Part shown: positions 24,171 to 32,646 of the stretch, piece by piece | How the letters are laid out: every line of letters begins with the position of its first letter | Numbering within the stretch: the stretch's first letter is position 1 | Assembly: GCF_000737515.1 (NCBI RefSeq) | Contig: NZ_CP006587.1 | Location: 4,273,001-4,337,000 of the forward strand | From: Hymenobacter sp. APR13 | GTDB taxonomy: Bacteria; Bacteroidota; Bacteroidia; Cytophagales; Hymenobacteraceae | DNA length: 64,000 bases | Reading direction: 5' to 3' | The notes under the pieces: generated by a model | Seen by the model: the letters and a program-made list of their open reading frames with translations, nothing else | Database searches by the model: none | What the model was told of the DNA's origin: nothing | Made by a program: the position numbers and the translations under genes

Positions 24171-26330
24171 TTACGCTGCGCCGTTGGAATCAGCAGCGCG
24201 CTCCGGCTTCGGCAGCAGCACCTTGCGCGACAAGCGGTATTTGCCCGTTTTCTTGTCGATGTCGAGCAGTTTCACGTCAATCTCCTGCCCTACTTCCAGC
24301 ACGCCTTCCAGCGCGGCGAGGCGCTCGTGCGATACTTCCGAAATGTGCAGCAGGCCATCTTTGCCCGGCATAATTTCCACGAAGGCACCGTAGGGCTGGA
24401 TGCTGCGCACCTTGCCTTTGTAGGTTTCGCCCACTTCCGGCGTGGCCGCAATGGCGCGGATTCGGTCGATGGCCGCCTGCATGTCTTCCTGGTTGGAAGC
24501 GTAGATGCTCACGTGGCCTTTCTCGTCCTTCTCCTCGATGATAACCGTGGCGTTGGTGTCCTTCTGGATCTGCTGGATGACTTTGCCACCGGGTCCGATA
24601 ACGGCACCGATGTACTCCTTGTCGATCAGCATTTTGTGCGAGCGAGGCGTATGCGGCTTCAGCTCAGCAGCCGGCGCAGCAATGGTCTTGGCCATCTCAC
24701 GCAGGATGTGCAGGCGGCCTTCGCGGGCCTGGTGCAGGGCAGCCGTCATGATTTCGGCGCTCAAGCCCTGGATTTTGATGTCCATCTGGCAAGCCACGAT
24801 ACCTTTCTCGGTGCCGGTTACTTTGAAGTCCATGTCGCCGAGGTGGTCCTCATCGCCCAGGATGTCCGAAAGCACAGCGTATTCGCCGGTTTCCTTGTCC
24901 TGCACGAGGCCCATGGCAATGCCCGAAACGGCAGCGCGCACCGGAATGCCCGCGTCCATCAAGGCCATCGAACCAGCGCACACCGTAGCCATCGACGAAG
25001 AGCCGTTCGACTCCAGGATGTCCGACACGATACGCACGGTGTAGGGGTTCTCGTCGTCGGAAGGCATTACCTTCTTCAGCGAGCGTTGGGCCAGGTTGCC
25101 GTGGCCGATTTCGCGGCGGCCGGGGCCGCGGTTCGGCTTCACCTCACCGGTCGAGAAGGCCGGGAAGTTGTAGTGCAGCATGAACTTGCTGTAACCCGAG
25201 GTCATGGCCGTGTCGATGATCTGCTCATCGAGCTTGGTGCCGAGGGCTACGGTGGTCAGCGACTGGGTTTCGCCGCGGGTGAACAAGGCCGAGCCGTGGG
25301 CACCGGGCAGGTAGTTCACTTCGCTCCAGATGGGGCGGATTTCCGTCAGGGCGCGGCCGTCGAGGCGGGTGCGCTCCTTGATCATCATGTCGCGGATGGC
25401 CTTCTTCTCGGCAGACGAGTAGTAACGGCCGAACATCTTCATGTCCAGCTCGGGCTGCTCTTCCAGCAGTTTCTCGGTCAGCGACTTCTTGATGGCGCCA
25501 AAACCTTCCTTGCGGCCGGCCTTGCTGGGGTTGCCCGAGTGCGCCACTTTGTAGGCGTGCTCATATACGCCTTCGTGGATGCGCTTTTTCAGGTCGTCGT
25601 TTTCCTCGTACTTGGGATACTCACGCTTCACGTGGGATTTCTCCACTTCGGCGGCCAGCTCCAGCTGCACGCGTACCTGCTCCTTGATAGCTTCGTGGGC
25701 GAAGGCAATGGCTTCCACCATTTCCTCTTCACTCACTTCGTTCATTTCGCCTTCCACCATGGCTACCGAATCAGCCGTGGCACCTACAATCAGGTCGATG
25801 TCGGCGCGGGCAATGTCGGCGGTGAGGGGGTTGATCTGCAGCTTGCCGTCGATGCGGGCCACGCGAACCTCCGAGATGGGGCCAGCGAAGGGAATATCCG
25901 AAATCGAGAGGGCAGCCGAGGCGGCCAGCGCGGCCAGCGCGTCGGGCTGCACGGTTTTATCGGCCGAAATCAGGGTAATCATCACCTGCACCTCGTAGTG
26001 ATAGTCCTTGGGGAACATCGGGCGCAGGATACGGTCTACGATACGGCACACCAGGATTTCGTAATCCGAGAGGCGGCCTTCGCGGCGCTGGAACGAGCCG
26101 GGAATGTTGCCGGCACCACCGAATTTCTCCTGGTAGTCAACCGACAGGGGCAGGAAGTCCACGTCGCCGCGCGAGCTGGGCTGCGACACGACCGTTGCCA
26201 GCAGCATGGCGTCGCCGAGGCGCACCACTACGGCGCCGTCGGCGAATTTGGCCAGCTTGCCGGTTTCGATGGAAATCTGCCGCCCGTCGGGCAGCGTAAT
26301 GTGTTTGGTAACCGCGGTGTAATTGGGCAT
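24171..26330 (-). CDS. pnp: Polynucleotide phosphorylase
   Basis: 719 aa. 3'-to-5' phosphorolytic exoribonuclease and RNA-tailing enzyme. Two RNase PH-like domains (first: [15 protein letters not shown]; second: [18 protein letters not shown]), an alpha-helical linker, then KH ([16 protein letters not shown]) and S1 ([23 protein letters not shown]) RNA-binding domains, all in order. Start ATG 26330 ([16 protein letters not shown]). It lies directly after rpsO on the same strand with a strong hairpin between, the classic rpsO-pnp arrangement in which the hairpin separates or processes the two messages. Confidence 0.97.
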   Translation of the reverse strand: MPNYTAVTKHITLPDGRQISIETGKLAKFADGAVVVRLGDAMLLATVVSQPSSRGDVDFLPLSVDYQEKFGGAGNIPGSFQRREGRLSDYEILVCRIVDRILRPMFPKDYHYEVQVMITLISADKTVQPDALAALAASAALSISDIPFAGPISEVRVARIDGKLQINPLTADIARADIDLIVGATADSVAMVEGEMNEVSEEEMVEAIAFAHEAIKEQVRVQLELAAEVEKSHVKREYPKYEENDDLKKRIHEGVYEHAYKVAHSGNPSKAGRKEGFGAIKKSLTEKLLEEQPELDMKMFGRYYSSAEKKAIRDMMIKERTRLDGRALTEIRPIWSEVNYLPGAHGSALFTRGETQSLTTVALGTKLDEQIIDTAMTSGYSKFMLHYNFPAFSTGEVKPNRGPGRREIGHGNLAQRSLKKVMPSDDENPYTVRIVSDILESNGSSSMATVCAGSMALMDAGIPVRAAVSGIAMGLVQDKETGEYAVLSDILGDEDHLGDMDFKVTGTEKGIVACQMDIKIQGLSAEIMTAALHQAREGRLHILREMAKTIAAPAAELKPHTPRSHKMLIDKEYIGAVIGPGGKVIQQIQKDTNATVIIEEKDEKGHVSIYASNQEDMQAAIDRIRAIAATPEVGETYKGKVRSIQPYGAFVEIMPGKDGLLHISEVSHERLAALEGVLEVGQEIDVKLLDIDKKTGKYRLSRKVLLPKPERAADSNGAA

Positions 26331-26477
26331 CTGAGAGGGTGCTTGTGGAAAGCGTGCAGCGGGCGAGCAGCCGTAAAAACGGGGCCGGCAGCGGCCCCAT
26401 TTTGCTCTAAAAAATCATATTCTGAGAAATCAACGTCCGAACCTAGCAAATGGTGCACTTGGTTTCGGACAAAAAAA

Positions 26478-26514
26478 GAGCAGGGAACCTTCCGGGGTGG
26501 AAGGCTCCCTGCTC
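26478..26514 (-). terminator. rpsO-pnp intercistronic hairpin
   Basis: A 16-bp-class stem (GAGCAGGGAACCTTCC with its complement) is followed by a U-run on the minus strand, 13 bp after the rpsO stop. It would terminate rpsO or serve as a processing site for the longer rpsO-pnp transcript. Confidence 0.75.
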
Positions 26515-26526
26515 CAGGCATTGGGC

Positions 26527-26802
26527 TTACTTACGAATGCCCAGCTCCTTGATGATAGCGCGGTAGCGGTTGATTTCGCGGTGCTGGAGGTAGTCCAGCA
26601 TGCGACGACGCTTACCAACAAGCTTCAGCAGACCCAGACGGGTCGAGAAGTCTTTTTTGTTCACTTTCAGGTGCTCGGTGAGGTGCGTGATGCGGTGCGT
26701 GAACAGCGCAATCTGAGCCTCGGCCGAACCCGTGTCGGTGGCTACTTTTTGCAGGCTGTTTTTCTCGAAAATCGCCTGTTTTGCTTCGGTAGTGAGTTTC
26801 AT
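26527..26802 (-). CDS. rpsO: 30S ribosomal protein S15
   Basis: 91 aa, binds 16S rRNA early in 30S assembly. The sequence [20 protein letters not shown] and HKVNKKDF-like block [20 protein letters not shown], then KRRRMLDYL and the terminal ELGIRK, are fully conserved S15. Start ATG 26802 ([15 protein letters not shown]). A perfect -7 box at 26882-26875 gives a leader of about 68 nt that would begin at a hairpin (26872-26849), which might act in autoregulation or only be the terminator of the upstream permease gene. Confidence 0.97.
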   Translation of the reverse strand: MKLTTEAKQAIFEKNSLQKVATDTGSAEAQIALFTHRITHLTEHLKVNKKDFSTRLGLLKLVGKRRRMLDYLQHREINRYRAIIKELGIRK

Positions 26803-26848
26803 CGGCAGATAGGTTTCCCCGTCTTGGATTTAAAAATGAAAAAAAGAA

Positions 26849-26872
26849 AGCCACCCCGCATTTCGGGGTGGC
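26849..26872 (-). terminator. Hairpin upstream of rpsO (permease terminator or rpsO leader)
   Basis: GGCCACCCCGAAATGCGGGGTGGC-type stem-loop on the minus strand is followed by a long T-rich run. It terminates the minus-strand permease gene, but it also lies just downstream of a perfect -7 box, so it would form the 5' end of the rpsO mRNA. Confidence 0.6.
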
Positions 26873-26874
26873 CG

Positions 26875-26882
26875 CAAAGGTA
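26875..26882 (-). promoter_or_regulatory. -7 box of rpsO
   Basis: TACCTTTG on the minus strand, perfect TAnnTTTG, directly before the hairpin at 26849-26872. Confidence 0.5.
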
Positions 26883-26964
26883 GAAAAAAATAGTGGCTTG
26901 TTGTTTGTTTTTCCCTTGCCCGATTCAGAAGTATAGCCCGTGCTGAACAACGAATAACGAGCGG

Positions 26965-28398
26965 TCAGACCGCTTTTTTGTAGCGCCGGACCGGCCAGCG
27001 CACCCAGGCGGGCACGAAACGCCCCAGGTCCCAGTCGAGCAGGCCGGAGTCGTTTCGGGCCTGATACAGGAAGAAAAGGCCGAAGGGCAGCAGCGCCGCC
27101 GTCGACATCCACATGCCCAGCGTAACGGGCATTACCCCTTCCCGCCCGTACTTCTCGCCCATAATGGACAAAATGTAGTAGACGATGAAGAACAGAATAG
27201 ATACCAGAATCGGTACGCCCAAGCCGCCTTTTTTGATGATGGCCCCCAGCGGGGCCCCAATCAGAAACATCAGCAGAATGGCCACCGACTGCACATACTT
27301 GCGGTAGATTTCGATGCGGTAATTGCCCGACTCTTTGGCTAGGTTGGCCAGCCGCTCGCCAGTGGTGCCGGCAAAGGCCCGCACGTTGCGGGCGCGGTTG
27401 GTGGCCTGTTCCAGCACGCTCACATTGACGGCCGGCAGACGGGTTTCCGCCACCTGAATCGGCTCGGCTCGGCGGTTCTGAGCCTGGCCCGTGGTGTCGA
27501 AGCGCAAATAGGAATAATACGGCGCCAACTGGCGCGATACCTGCTCCCGTTCGGTGTGCAGCCGCCCTTGCAGCGAGTCGATGTAAGATTCCAGCTGCGG
27601 AATGTTTTTCATCATCTTGTTCTGCGAAAACAGCTCCACCTGCGTCCGGTTCAGGTCGAATGATTTCAGCGAGAACGTAATCATGTTGCGGTTGAAGGCC
27701 TGCCGAATGAACGTGGCCCCGGAGCGGCTGCGCGCATCAGGCTGCTCTACATAGCTCTGCCCGCGGAACAGCTCCAGGCCCAGATACTGCCCGCCGAAGC
27801 GCGTGAACATGCGGCCCGAATCAGCCAGAATCACGCGCATGTTGCCCGAGCCCTGGGTGTGGTCGTAAATCATAATGCCCATCAGGATTTCACCGTCTTC
27901 GCCCTGCTTGTCGTTCACCTTGATGGTATAGCCAGGGATGCCGCTGTAGAATACGCCGGGCCGAATATCGAGGGCCAGCTTCTGCTGCCGTAAGTCCCAG
28001 AGCAAGCTGTAGGCTTTCAGGTTGGCTTTGGGAACGATGGTGTTGTTGAACCAGAAGGCTCCCACCATCAGCCCCAAACTAGTCAGCAGCACTGGCCGCA
28101 GAATCCGGGTCAGCGAAATGCCCGAAGTCTTGATGGCCGTCAGTTCGTGGTGCTCGCCAAGCGTGCCGAAGGTCATTAGCGAGGAGAGCAGCACGGCCAG
28201 CGGCAACGATACCGGCACCATCAGCACCGCGAAAAAGAACAGCAGCTGCCCAATCACCTCAATCCCCAGGTCCTTGCCCACCAGGTCATCGAGGTATTTC
28301 AGCATGTATTGCGTGAGCAGAATGAACTCTACCACCGCAAACGTGAGCACAAACGGCCCCGTGAAGGCCTTCAGAATAAGCTTATCGAGTTTTTTCAT
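26965..28398 (-). CDS. LptF/LptG family permease (YjgP/YjgQ)
   Basis: 477 aa inner-membrane protein of the LPS-export ABC transporter LptB2FG. N-terminal membrane block (MKKLDKLILKAFTGPFVLTF, then helices around residues 55-80 and 95-120) with the conserved FGTLGEHHELTAIKTSGISL coupling segment. A large periplasmic beta-jellyroll covers about 130-370, and three C-terminal helices include LLMFLIGAPLGAIIKKGGLGVP. Start ATG 28398; an earlier in-frame ATG (28440) adds an unlikely Cys-rich stretch. The partner permease is not in the window. A basic tail ends RYKKAV. Confidence 0.9.
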   Translation of the reverse strand: MKKLDKLILKAFTGPFVLTFAVVEFILLTQYMLKYLDDLVGKDLGIEVIGQLLFFFAVLMVPVSLPLAVLLSSLMTFGTLGEHHELTAIKTSGISLTRILRPVLLTSLGLMVGAFWFNNTIVPKANLKAYSLLWDLRQQKLALDIRPGVFYSGIPGYTIKVNDKQGEDGEILMGIMIYDHTQGSGNMRVILADSGRMFTRFGGQYLGLELFRGQSYVEQPDARSRSGATFIRQAFNRNMITFSLKSFDLNRTQVELFSQNKMMKNIPQLESYIDSLQGRLHTEREQVSRQLAPYYSYLRFDTTGQAQNRRAEPIQVAETRLPAVNVSVLEQATNRARNVRAFAGTTGERLANLAKESGNYRIEIYRKYVQSVAILLMFLIGAPLGAIIKKGGLGVPILVSILFFIVYYILSIMGEKYGREGVMPVTLGMWMSTAALLPFGLFFLYQARNDSGLLDWDLGRFVPAWVRWPVRRYKKAV

Positions 28399-28512
28399 GC
28401 AGGAGCAGCGACCGGGCGCGCAGGCGGAAATGGGCCACAAAAAAGAGCGGAACGGAAACGAAGATACTGTCCGTTTCGCGTCCGCTCCGCTTTTCTACTG
28501 CGTAAAACCCGC

Positions 28513-28926
28513 TTACCCGCCTACCAGTTCACGCAACTTCACAATCAGGCCTTCCCACATGCCTTGCAGCTCATCGTCGTCGGTTTCCTCGGAGTAGTCC
28601 AGCACCCGCAGATACACTTCCTGCGTCAGTTGCGATTCTTCCAAAGTGAAATCCAGGTAGTTAGCATCCGGTGTGTGCCGCTTGTTCTGGTCGAGAAAAA
28701 CGTAGCGCACCGAACGGTTGGTGCGGTGCGAGTTCATCTCAGCAAAGTGCGGTTGGTTGTCCCAAATGAAGTTAAAGCGGTGATCTTCGTCGATGCGCAC
28801 ATCCTGGCAGAACCACTGCGACAGCCCGGAGGCAGACGCCAAATAGGGATACAGGATTTTGGGGGAAGCGTTTATGGGAAATTCGACGGTAAACCGATGT
28901 TTGTGACGAGTGGCAGAAAGAGGCAT
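28513..28926 (-). CDS. START-like / SRPBCC domain protein
   Basis: 137 aa. One START-like (AHSA1-related) helix-grip domain: FTVEFPINASPKILYPYLAS at the N-terminus, SGLSQWFCQDVRIDEDHRF, and an acidic C-terminal helix EETDDDELQGMWEGLIVKLRE. The fold usually encloses a hydrophobic ligand or acts as a co-chaperone; this subgroup is a conserved Bacteroidota protein of unknown function. Start ATG 28926 (MPLSATRHKHR). Monocistronic, between the permease and the tRNA gene. No transfer signs. Confidence 0.85.
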   Translation of the reverse strand: MPLSATRHKHRFTVEFPINASPKILYPYLASASGLSQWFCQDVRIDEDHRFNFIWDNQPHFAEMNSHRTNRSVRYVFLDQNKRHTPDANYLDFTLEESQLTQEVYLRVLDYSEETDDDELQGMWEGLIVKLRELVGG

Positions 28927-29040
28927 AAGCAGAACAGACTTAGGAAATTATTGGTCCGCAGCATTCACCAAAGACCATAGGGAAGCAATATACACGGGTT
29001 TTTTTTGCTTCAGGGCTTGTGCCGGAACAAATCTTGTTCT

Positions 29041-29048
29041 TACCTTTG
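29041..29048 (+). promoter_or_regulatory. -7 box of the tRNA gene
   Basis: TACCTTTG, perfect TAnnTTTG, 15 bp before the mature tRNA 5' end. Confidence 0.6.
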
Positions 29049-29063
29049 CAGCACCAAAAACCC

Positions 29064-29137
29064 GGCGGGGTAGCTCAGTTGGTTAGAGCACAGGATTCAT
29101 AACCCTGAGGTCACGAGTTCAACTCTCGTCCCCGCTA
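29064..29137 (+). tRNA. tRNA with CAT anticodon (tRNA-Met)
   Basis: A cloverleaf can be drawn. Acceptor GGCGGGG (29064-29070) pairs with CCCCGCT, the D-arm is AGCTCAGTTGGTTAGAGCA, the anticodon loop TTCATAA, and the T-arm CGAGTTCAACTCTCG, with discriminator A. CCA is not encoded. Anticodon CAT with a normal first pair favours elongator tRNA-Met; tRNA-Ile with lysidine-modified CAT cannot be fully excluded. The 3' end abuts the scar of a mobile element. Confidence 0.93.
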
Positions 29138-29142
29138 CTTGT

Positions 29143-29177
29143 AAAAAGCCCCTTTCTATAGCAGGAAGGGGCTTTTT
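29143..29177. terminator. tRNA terminator
   Basis: Stem AAAAAGCCCCTT/AAGGGGCTTTTT begins 6 nt after the tRNA. A diverged copy lies at 31841-31874 on the far side of the decayed element. Confidence 0.8.
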
Positions 29178-29208
29178 TTATTACGGTTTATCGTTTTATC
29201 ACAACCTC

Positions 29209-29420
29209 ATGTACCCGCCAGAGTATGAGCCCCGGCTGTCTGGCGCTAACGGAGGCCTGAGCAAGCGGTGGCATACAGGCTACCGAATCTGGGACAGAGA
29301 CAAGCAGGACTTCGTCTGAAAGCAGTTCACGGGCATAAATAAGCACACCCCGCTGCGGGACTGGCGGCAGGTGAGCAAAGACAAGCTCCGGGAGATTCAG
29401 CTGCTGCAGGAAGGCCGCTC
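29209..29420 (+). pseudogene. Remnant of a tyrosine-recombinase (phage-type) integrase N-terminus
   Basis: The frame from ATG 29209 reads LSKRWHTGYRIWDRDKQDFV, then TGA (29317-29319), then KQFTGINKHTPLRDWRQVSK and DKLREIQLLQEG. This is the start of a Bacteroidota tyrosine integrase (beta-strand W..GYR.WD followed by the K..TGIN...L..R arm-binding helix), cut by a stop and missing its catalytic domain. It points away from the tRNA 72 bp upstream, the usual place for an integrase of a tRNA-inserted element. The right boundary is approximate. Confidence 0.55.
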
Positions 29421-29559
29421 GTCCTTGTCGCCCGACTCCGTGTCGTGGTACTCTTTAATAGACAGTGTAGCCCAGCGGCTCGGCGAAGGCCTGCAGCAGG
29501 CTCTCGTTGTCTTGGCCCTTGTCGCGGGTGCTGACGCGCACGTGGAGGGCTGCTTTTAT
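29400..29559 (-). pseudogene. Remnant of a serine recombinase (resolvase) N-terminus
   Basis: On the minus strand from 29559 the frame reads KAALHVRVSTRDKGQDNESL and LQAFAEPLGYTVY, then a stop. A one-base shift restores KEYHDTESGDKDERP, and a second shift gives AFLQQL. This is the N-terminal catalytic domain of a resolvase/invertase with the catalytic Ser in VRVST. The expected start codon ATG reads ATA. At least two frameshifts and no C-terminal HTH make it dead. It overlaps the decayed integrase end on the other strand. Confidence 0.55.
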
Positions 29560-29571
29560 GTAGAGCAGCTA

Positions 29572-29949
29572 TTAGATGGGGCAGGAAAGCAGATACGCCT
29601 GCGCCTCGGCCAGTGTCTGAAACGCATCCGACTTATTCTGCTTCCGGGCCTCCGCCTGAATCTGATGAATGGATAGCCTGGCAATGGCATCACGCGCTAC
29701 CACGTAAGCCACGCACACGTGCTCGGGGCGGGCAATTTTACGGGTGTACCATTCGTCTACCAGAAACTGCTTCTCTGGCTCTGATAAGGGCTGGATCAGG
29801 TGCATGTCTACCAGAATGCGGCGCCACTGGCGGCGCAGCAGCAGCTGGCCAAGGTGCGTGAGCAGAGCCCAAAATTCCGTTAGTTCCCGGGGCGACTCCT
29901 TGTACAGTACCCAGGCATAGCCATCGGGATGTTCCAGGATCCGGCCCAA
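29572..29949 (-). CDS. Small STAS/SpoIIAA-like protein (lineage-expanded family)
   Basis: 125 aa. Conserved pattern GRILEHPDGYAWVLYKES, LTHLGQLLLRRQWRRILVDMHLIQPL, EWYTRKIARPEHVCVAYVV, and a final AFQTLAEAQAYLLS. It shares its layout with the proteins at 32068, 49340 and 49774: a beta-strand/helix sandwich with a closing F..EA..WL motif, resembling SpoIIAA/STAS-like folds. The frame continues upstream of the TTG at 29949 with plausible family residues (IYFEDAL) but no ATG before a stop, so the start is uncertain and may have been lost. It lies inside the decayed mobile region. Function unknown. Confidence 0.6.
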   Translation of the reverse strand: MGRILEHPDGYAWVLYKESPRELTEFWALLTHLGQLLLRRQWRRILVDMHLIQPLSEPEKQFLVDEWYTRKIARPEHVCVAYVVARDAIARLSIHQIQAEARKQNKSDAFQTLAEAQAYLLSCPI

Positions 29950-30271
29950 GGCATCCTCAAAGTAAATGGGATGGTGGGCAGACTACGGCATGAAGCAGAT
30001 AGTAGACTCAAAGCTACAAAACCACTATCCAAAAAAGAGCAGCAAAAAGGCCCCGAAAAACCGCATTTTTGAGGCTGTGGAAGCGAGTGCTGAAAATGCC
30101 CAGAAATCGATGTTTTTTGGTTACAACACGAAGCAGATTTAGTGCTCCCGTTCGCGAATCATGCCACAGATTATAAGCGCCCTCCCCTATCTTGATGGTA
30201 TGTATGAGTACCGTCCAGCTTGTGGCAAACCGAGATAAGCACCTATTTACTGACGGTTTATTGCTTCTCTT
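29950..30271. other. Intergenic stretch without recognisable content
   Basis: About 320 bp of lower-GC sequence inside the decayed region. I see no gene, hairpin terminator or clear promoter in it. Confidence 0.4.
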
Positions 30272-30600
30272 ATGGAAAACACCTTACCTCCCAATTTCTT
30301 TGCCGAACCTCATCTGCTTAACTCTCAGGAAGAGTTTCGCTTTTCTCTTGGCAGCGAGCTTTGATATTGTATATAAAATGAGCGCTGACTGGCGCTTGAT
30401 GTACCGCTTGGTCGGCAAGACATTTCTAACCGACACACTGGCCCCGTCCGATACGTGGCTTACGACCTATATTCCGGTTACAGAGCAGCCTCAGGTGCTG
30501 GCCTGGGTTGCCCAGGCCATCCAGACTAAAAGTGTGTTTGATCACGAACAAACCGTCCTGCAAGCTGATGGATCGGTTGGCCGGCTGTCTTCCTCCCAAT
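30272..30600 (+). pseudogene. PAS-domain sensor gene, frameshifted and truncated
   Basis: ATG 30272 opens MENTLPPNFFAEPHLLN and runs to SLGSEL-stop. One base away the frame goes on FDIVYKMSADWRLMYRLVGK, then LAPSDTWLTTYIPVTEQPQV and HEQTVLQADGSVG, a PAS fold of the kind found in multi-PAS histidine kinases of this lineage. The frameshift is near 30355, and the coding sequence stops at the left end of the IS3-family element (30601). The missing 3' part is not found on the far side, so a deletion accompanied or followed insertion. Confidence 0.65.
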
Positions 30601-30681
30601 TGACCTCCTCCCATAAAACCGGACCGGTGTAAAGTAGAGAAAACAGGCCCTTGTCGTATCTTAAACCAAGAGACACGTGCC

Positions 30682-30948
30682 ATGAGGAAGACGAAGTTTA
30701 CCGAGGCCCAGATCGTGTTTGCTCTGCGCCAGGCGGACACGGGCGTAGCCGTCGCGGAAGTCTGCCGGAAGATGGGCATCAGCGAGGCCACGTACTATAA
30801 CTGGACGAACAAATACGGTGGCTTGGGCGTGCCCGAGCTACGCCGCCTGAAGCAGTTGGAAGAAGAGAATTTGCACCTCAAACAGCTGGTGGCCGACCTG
30901 AGCCTAGACAAGCAGATGCTGCAGGACGTGCTCAAAAAAAAGTTCTGA
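30682..30948 (+). CDS. IS3-family transposase OrfA
   Basis: 88 aa HTH protein that binds the IS ends: MRKTKFTEAQIVFALRQADT, then helix-turn-helix VAEVCRKMGISEATYYNWTNKYGG, and a leucine-zipper-like coiled coil (LKQLEEENLHLKQLVADL). It ends at an A8-G run (30934-30942) containing the -1 slippage heptamer A AAA AAG, the usual signal for making the OrfAB fusion transposase. It appears intact, but its partner frame is broken. Confidence 0.85.
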   Translation: MRKTKFTEAQIVFALRQADTGVAVAEVCRKMGISEATYYNWTNKYGGLGVPELRRLKQLEEENLHLKQLVADLSLDKQMLQDVLKKKF

Positions 30949-31789
30949 AGCCCGTGCAGCGTCGACACGCGGCTCACCACCTGATCGACGCCTACCGCAT
31001 CTCGACCCGTCGGGCCTGCTAGGTCGTATCGCTGCAGCGCTCGAGCTGGTACTACCGACCGCACGGGCGGGACGACACGGTGCTGCGCCGGCGGTTGCGG
31101 GAGCTAGCCCAGATACGGGTGCGCTACGGCTGCCAGCGCCTGTTTACATTGCTGCGACGGGAAGGCTGGCCGGACAATCACAAGCGCGTCCACCGCCTCT
31201 ACTGCCTGGAAGGGCTGCATTTACGCAGCAAACGTCCCAAGCGCAGCCAGGCCGCGGCGCACCGTCTGGAGCGGGTCGAATTGCAGCGGCCGCATCAGAG
31301 CTGGAGCATGGATTTCGTAGCGGAACAGCTCTTCGATGGGCGCAAGATTCGCGCCCTAACGATTGTCGATAACTTTAGTCGCCAGTACCTGGCCATTTAT
31401 GTGGGGCAGTCGCTGAAAGGCGAAGACGTGGTGGCTGTGATGAGCAGCCTGCAGAACTGGTAGGCGTAGTACCTGAGCGCATCCAGGTCGATAACGGCAG
31501 CGAGTTTATCAGTAAAGCGCTGGATAAATGGGCCTATGAGCAGCGGGTCACGCTGGACTTCTCGCGGCCCGGCAAACCGACGGACAACCCGTATATTGAG
31601 TCGTTCAACGGTAGTTTTCGGGACGAGTGCCTGAACGTACACTGGTTCCTATCGCCGACGGACGCGCAGGAGAAAATCGAGCAGTGGCGGCAGGAGTATA
31701 ACAGCTTCCGACCACACAGCTCGTTACAGAATTTAACGCCCGATCAGGTCATGGCGGTAGCCACTACTGTCGAGCTTCAGAACGCCTGA
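30933..31789 (+). pseudogene. IS3-family transposase OrfB, inactivated
   Basis: The -1 frame continues VLKPVQRRHAAHHLIDAYRI, meets an in-frame TAG (31020-31022), and resumes SLQRSSWYYRPHG. It shows the first catalytic Asp in HQSWSMDFVAEQLFDGRKIR, stops again at 31461-31463, and needs a frameshift near 31460 to continue [13 protein letters not shown] (second Asp) and [15 protein letters not shown] (Glu). All three DDE residues survive but in two frames, so no active transposase can be made. Confidence 0.8.
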
Positions 31790-31829
31790 TTCTCTACTGC
31801 GGGCCGGTCCAGCAATTGGGAGGAGGTCA

Positions 31830-31874
31830 CTCGCAACTTGCAAAAAGCCCCTTATTGCAGCAAGAAAGGGCTTT
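31830..31874. terminator. Diverged copy of the tRNA-terminator region
   Basis: CGCAACTTGCAAAAAGCCCC and the following hairpin closely resemble the sequence spanning the tRNA 3' end and its terminator (29133-29177: CGCTACTTGTAAAAAGCCCC). It forms a hairpin at 31841-31874. It may be the far att-like border of an element inserted at the tRNA. Confidence 0.5.
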
Positions 31875-32067
31875 GTCGTTCTGTGTTAATCAGGATGTTT
31901 GCCGGTCCTCTTTCACTGGCATTTCACTTCGGTTGGTGCCAGCCGTATATAGATGTAGCTTTGTAATTGGTAGCGAGCCTAGGGCGCCAAGTGCCACTTT
32001 GGCCCCAGCTTAGCTGCTACACTCCACATTTTCGTCAACACCTGCCCATATTCTACCCACTGAACCT

Positions 32068-32496
32068 ATGCTCACCGAATTAACCAATGGTTTCGGCAAG
32101 GTCTACCTGACCATCGACTATGATGCCGCCAATCGGTGGGTACACAACAACTGGATTGGCTATCAGACATACACCGGGGTTCTGGCTGGGGCCGATGCGT
32201 GCTTGTTTCCGATCCGCGAAAACCATTGCGCTTATTTGCTCAACGACAACCGGCAGGTGCTGGGCCCCTGGGACCATGCCGTAGAATGGATTGCCACTAA
32301 CTGGGCGCCTCGCGCCACGGAAGCCGGCCTGACCCATTTCGCTCATATCGTAAGTGCCGAGTCGTTGGCCGCTGACTCGGCTCGTTCTATGTTTTTAGGC
32401 ATTGGCGGGCGCCTCCACATGCGTATGTTCAGCAATGCTGAGGAAGCGCAGGATTGGCTTCGGGCTGCACAGATGGAGGCAGGGCGCACCAAATAA
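32068..32496 (+). CDS. Small STAS/SpoIIAA-like protein (lineage-expanded family)
   Basis: 142 aa, starting at ATG 32068 (MLTELTNGFGKVYLTIDYDAANRW). Family features: two beta-strands at the N-terminus, NWIGYQTYTGVLAGADACL, an EWIATNWAPRATEAGLTHFA helix-strand, and the closing RMFSNAEEAQDWLRAA. It is similar in layout to the genes at 49340 and 49774, with the shared block W.A.(N/D)WAPRA. No catalytic residues are apparent; likely a small regulatory or sensory protein. It lies just outside the decayed element, next to the rplT terminator. Function unknown. Confidence 0.72.
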   Translation: MLTELTNGFGKVYLTIDYDAANRWVHNNWIGYQTYTGVLAGADACLFPIRENHCAYLLNDNRQVLGPWDHAVEWIATNWAPRATEAGLTHFAHIVSAESLAADSARSMFLGIGGRLHMRMFSNAEEAQDWLRAAQMEAGRTK

Positions 32497-32591
32497 AGCG
32501 CCTCTGTTGCTGCACGGACCCCGACAACCATTCGCCTACGCTTACGGGCTGCCCTGCCTGTAGCAGCAGAAACTGTAAACTAGCTGCATAA

Positions 32592-32624
32592 AAAAAGAGC
32601 CTGATCTATCCGATCAGGCTCTTT
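32592..32624. terminator. Terminator of the thrS-rplT operon
   Basis: Stem AAAAGAGCCTGATC/GATCAGGCTCTTTT with T-runs in both directions, between convergent rplT and the small gene at 32068. Confidence 0.8.
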
Positions 32625-32646
32625 TAGTAAATAGGCTCCGGGGAGC

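Larger units (their letters stand above)
30601..31829 (+). mobile_element. IS3-family insertion sequence, defective
   Basis: 1,229 bp with terminal inverted repeats. The left end TGACCTCCTCCCA (30601-30613) and right end TGGGAGGAGGTCA (31817-31829) are exact complements, with similarity continuing inward (GGACCGG near both ends). It holds orfA and a broken orfB. No direct target duplication is visible (left flank CCAAT, right flank CTCGC). The left flank CCTCCCAAT resembles the element's own right end, as if insertion was next to an end-like sequence. Confidence 0.85.

Noticed and set aside
24327..26552. 741-codon open frame antisense to pnp
   Set aside because: Shadow of a GC-rich coding region; His/Gly/Val-rich composition, no domain, and pnp is certain on the other strand.
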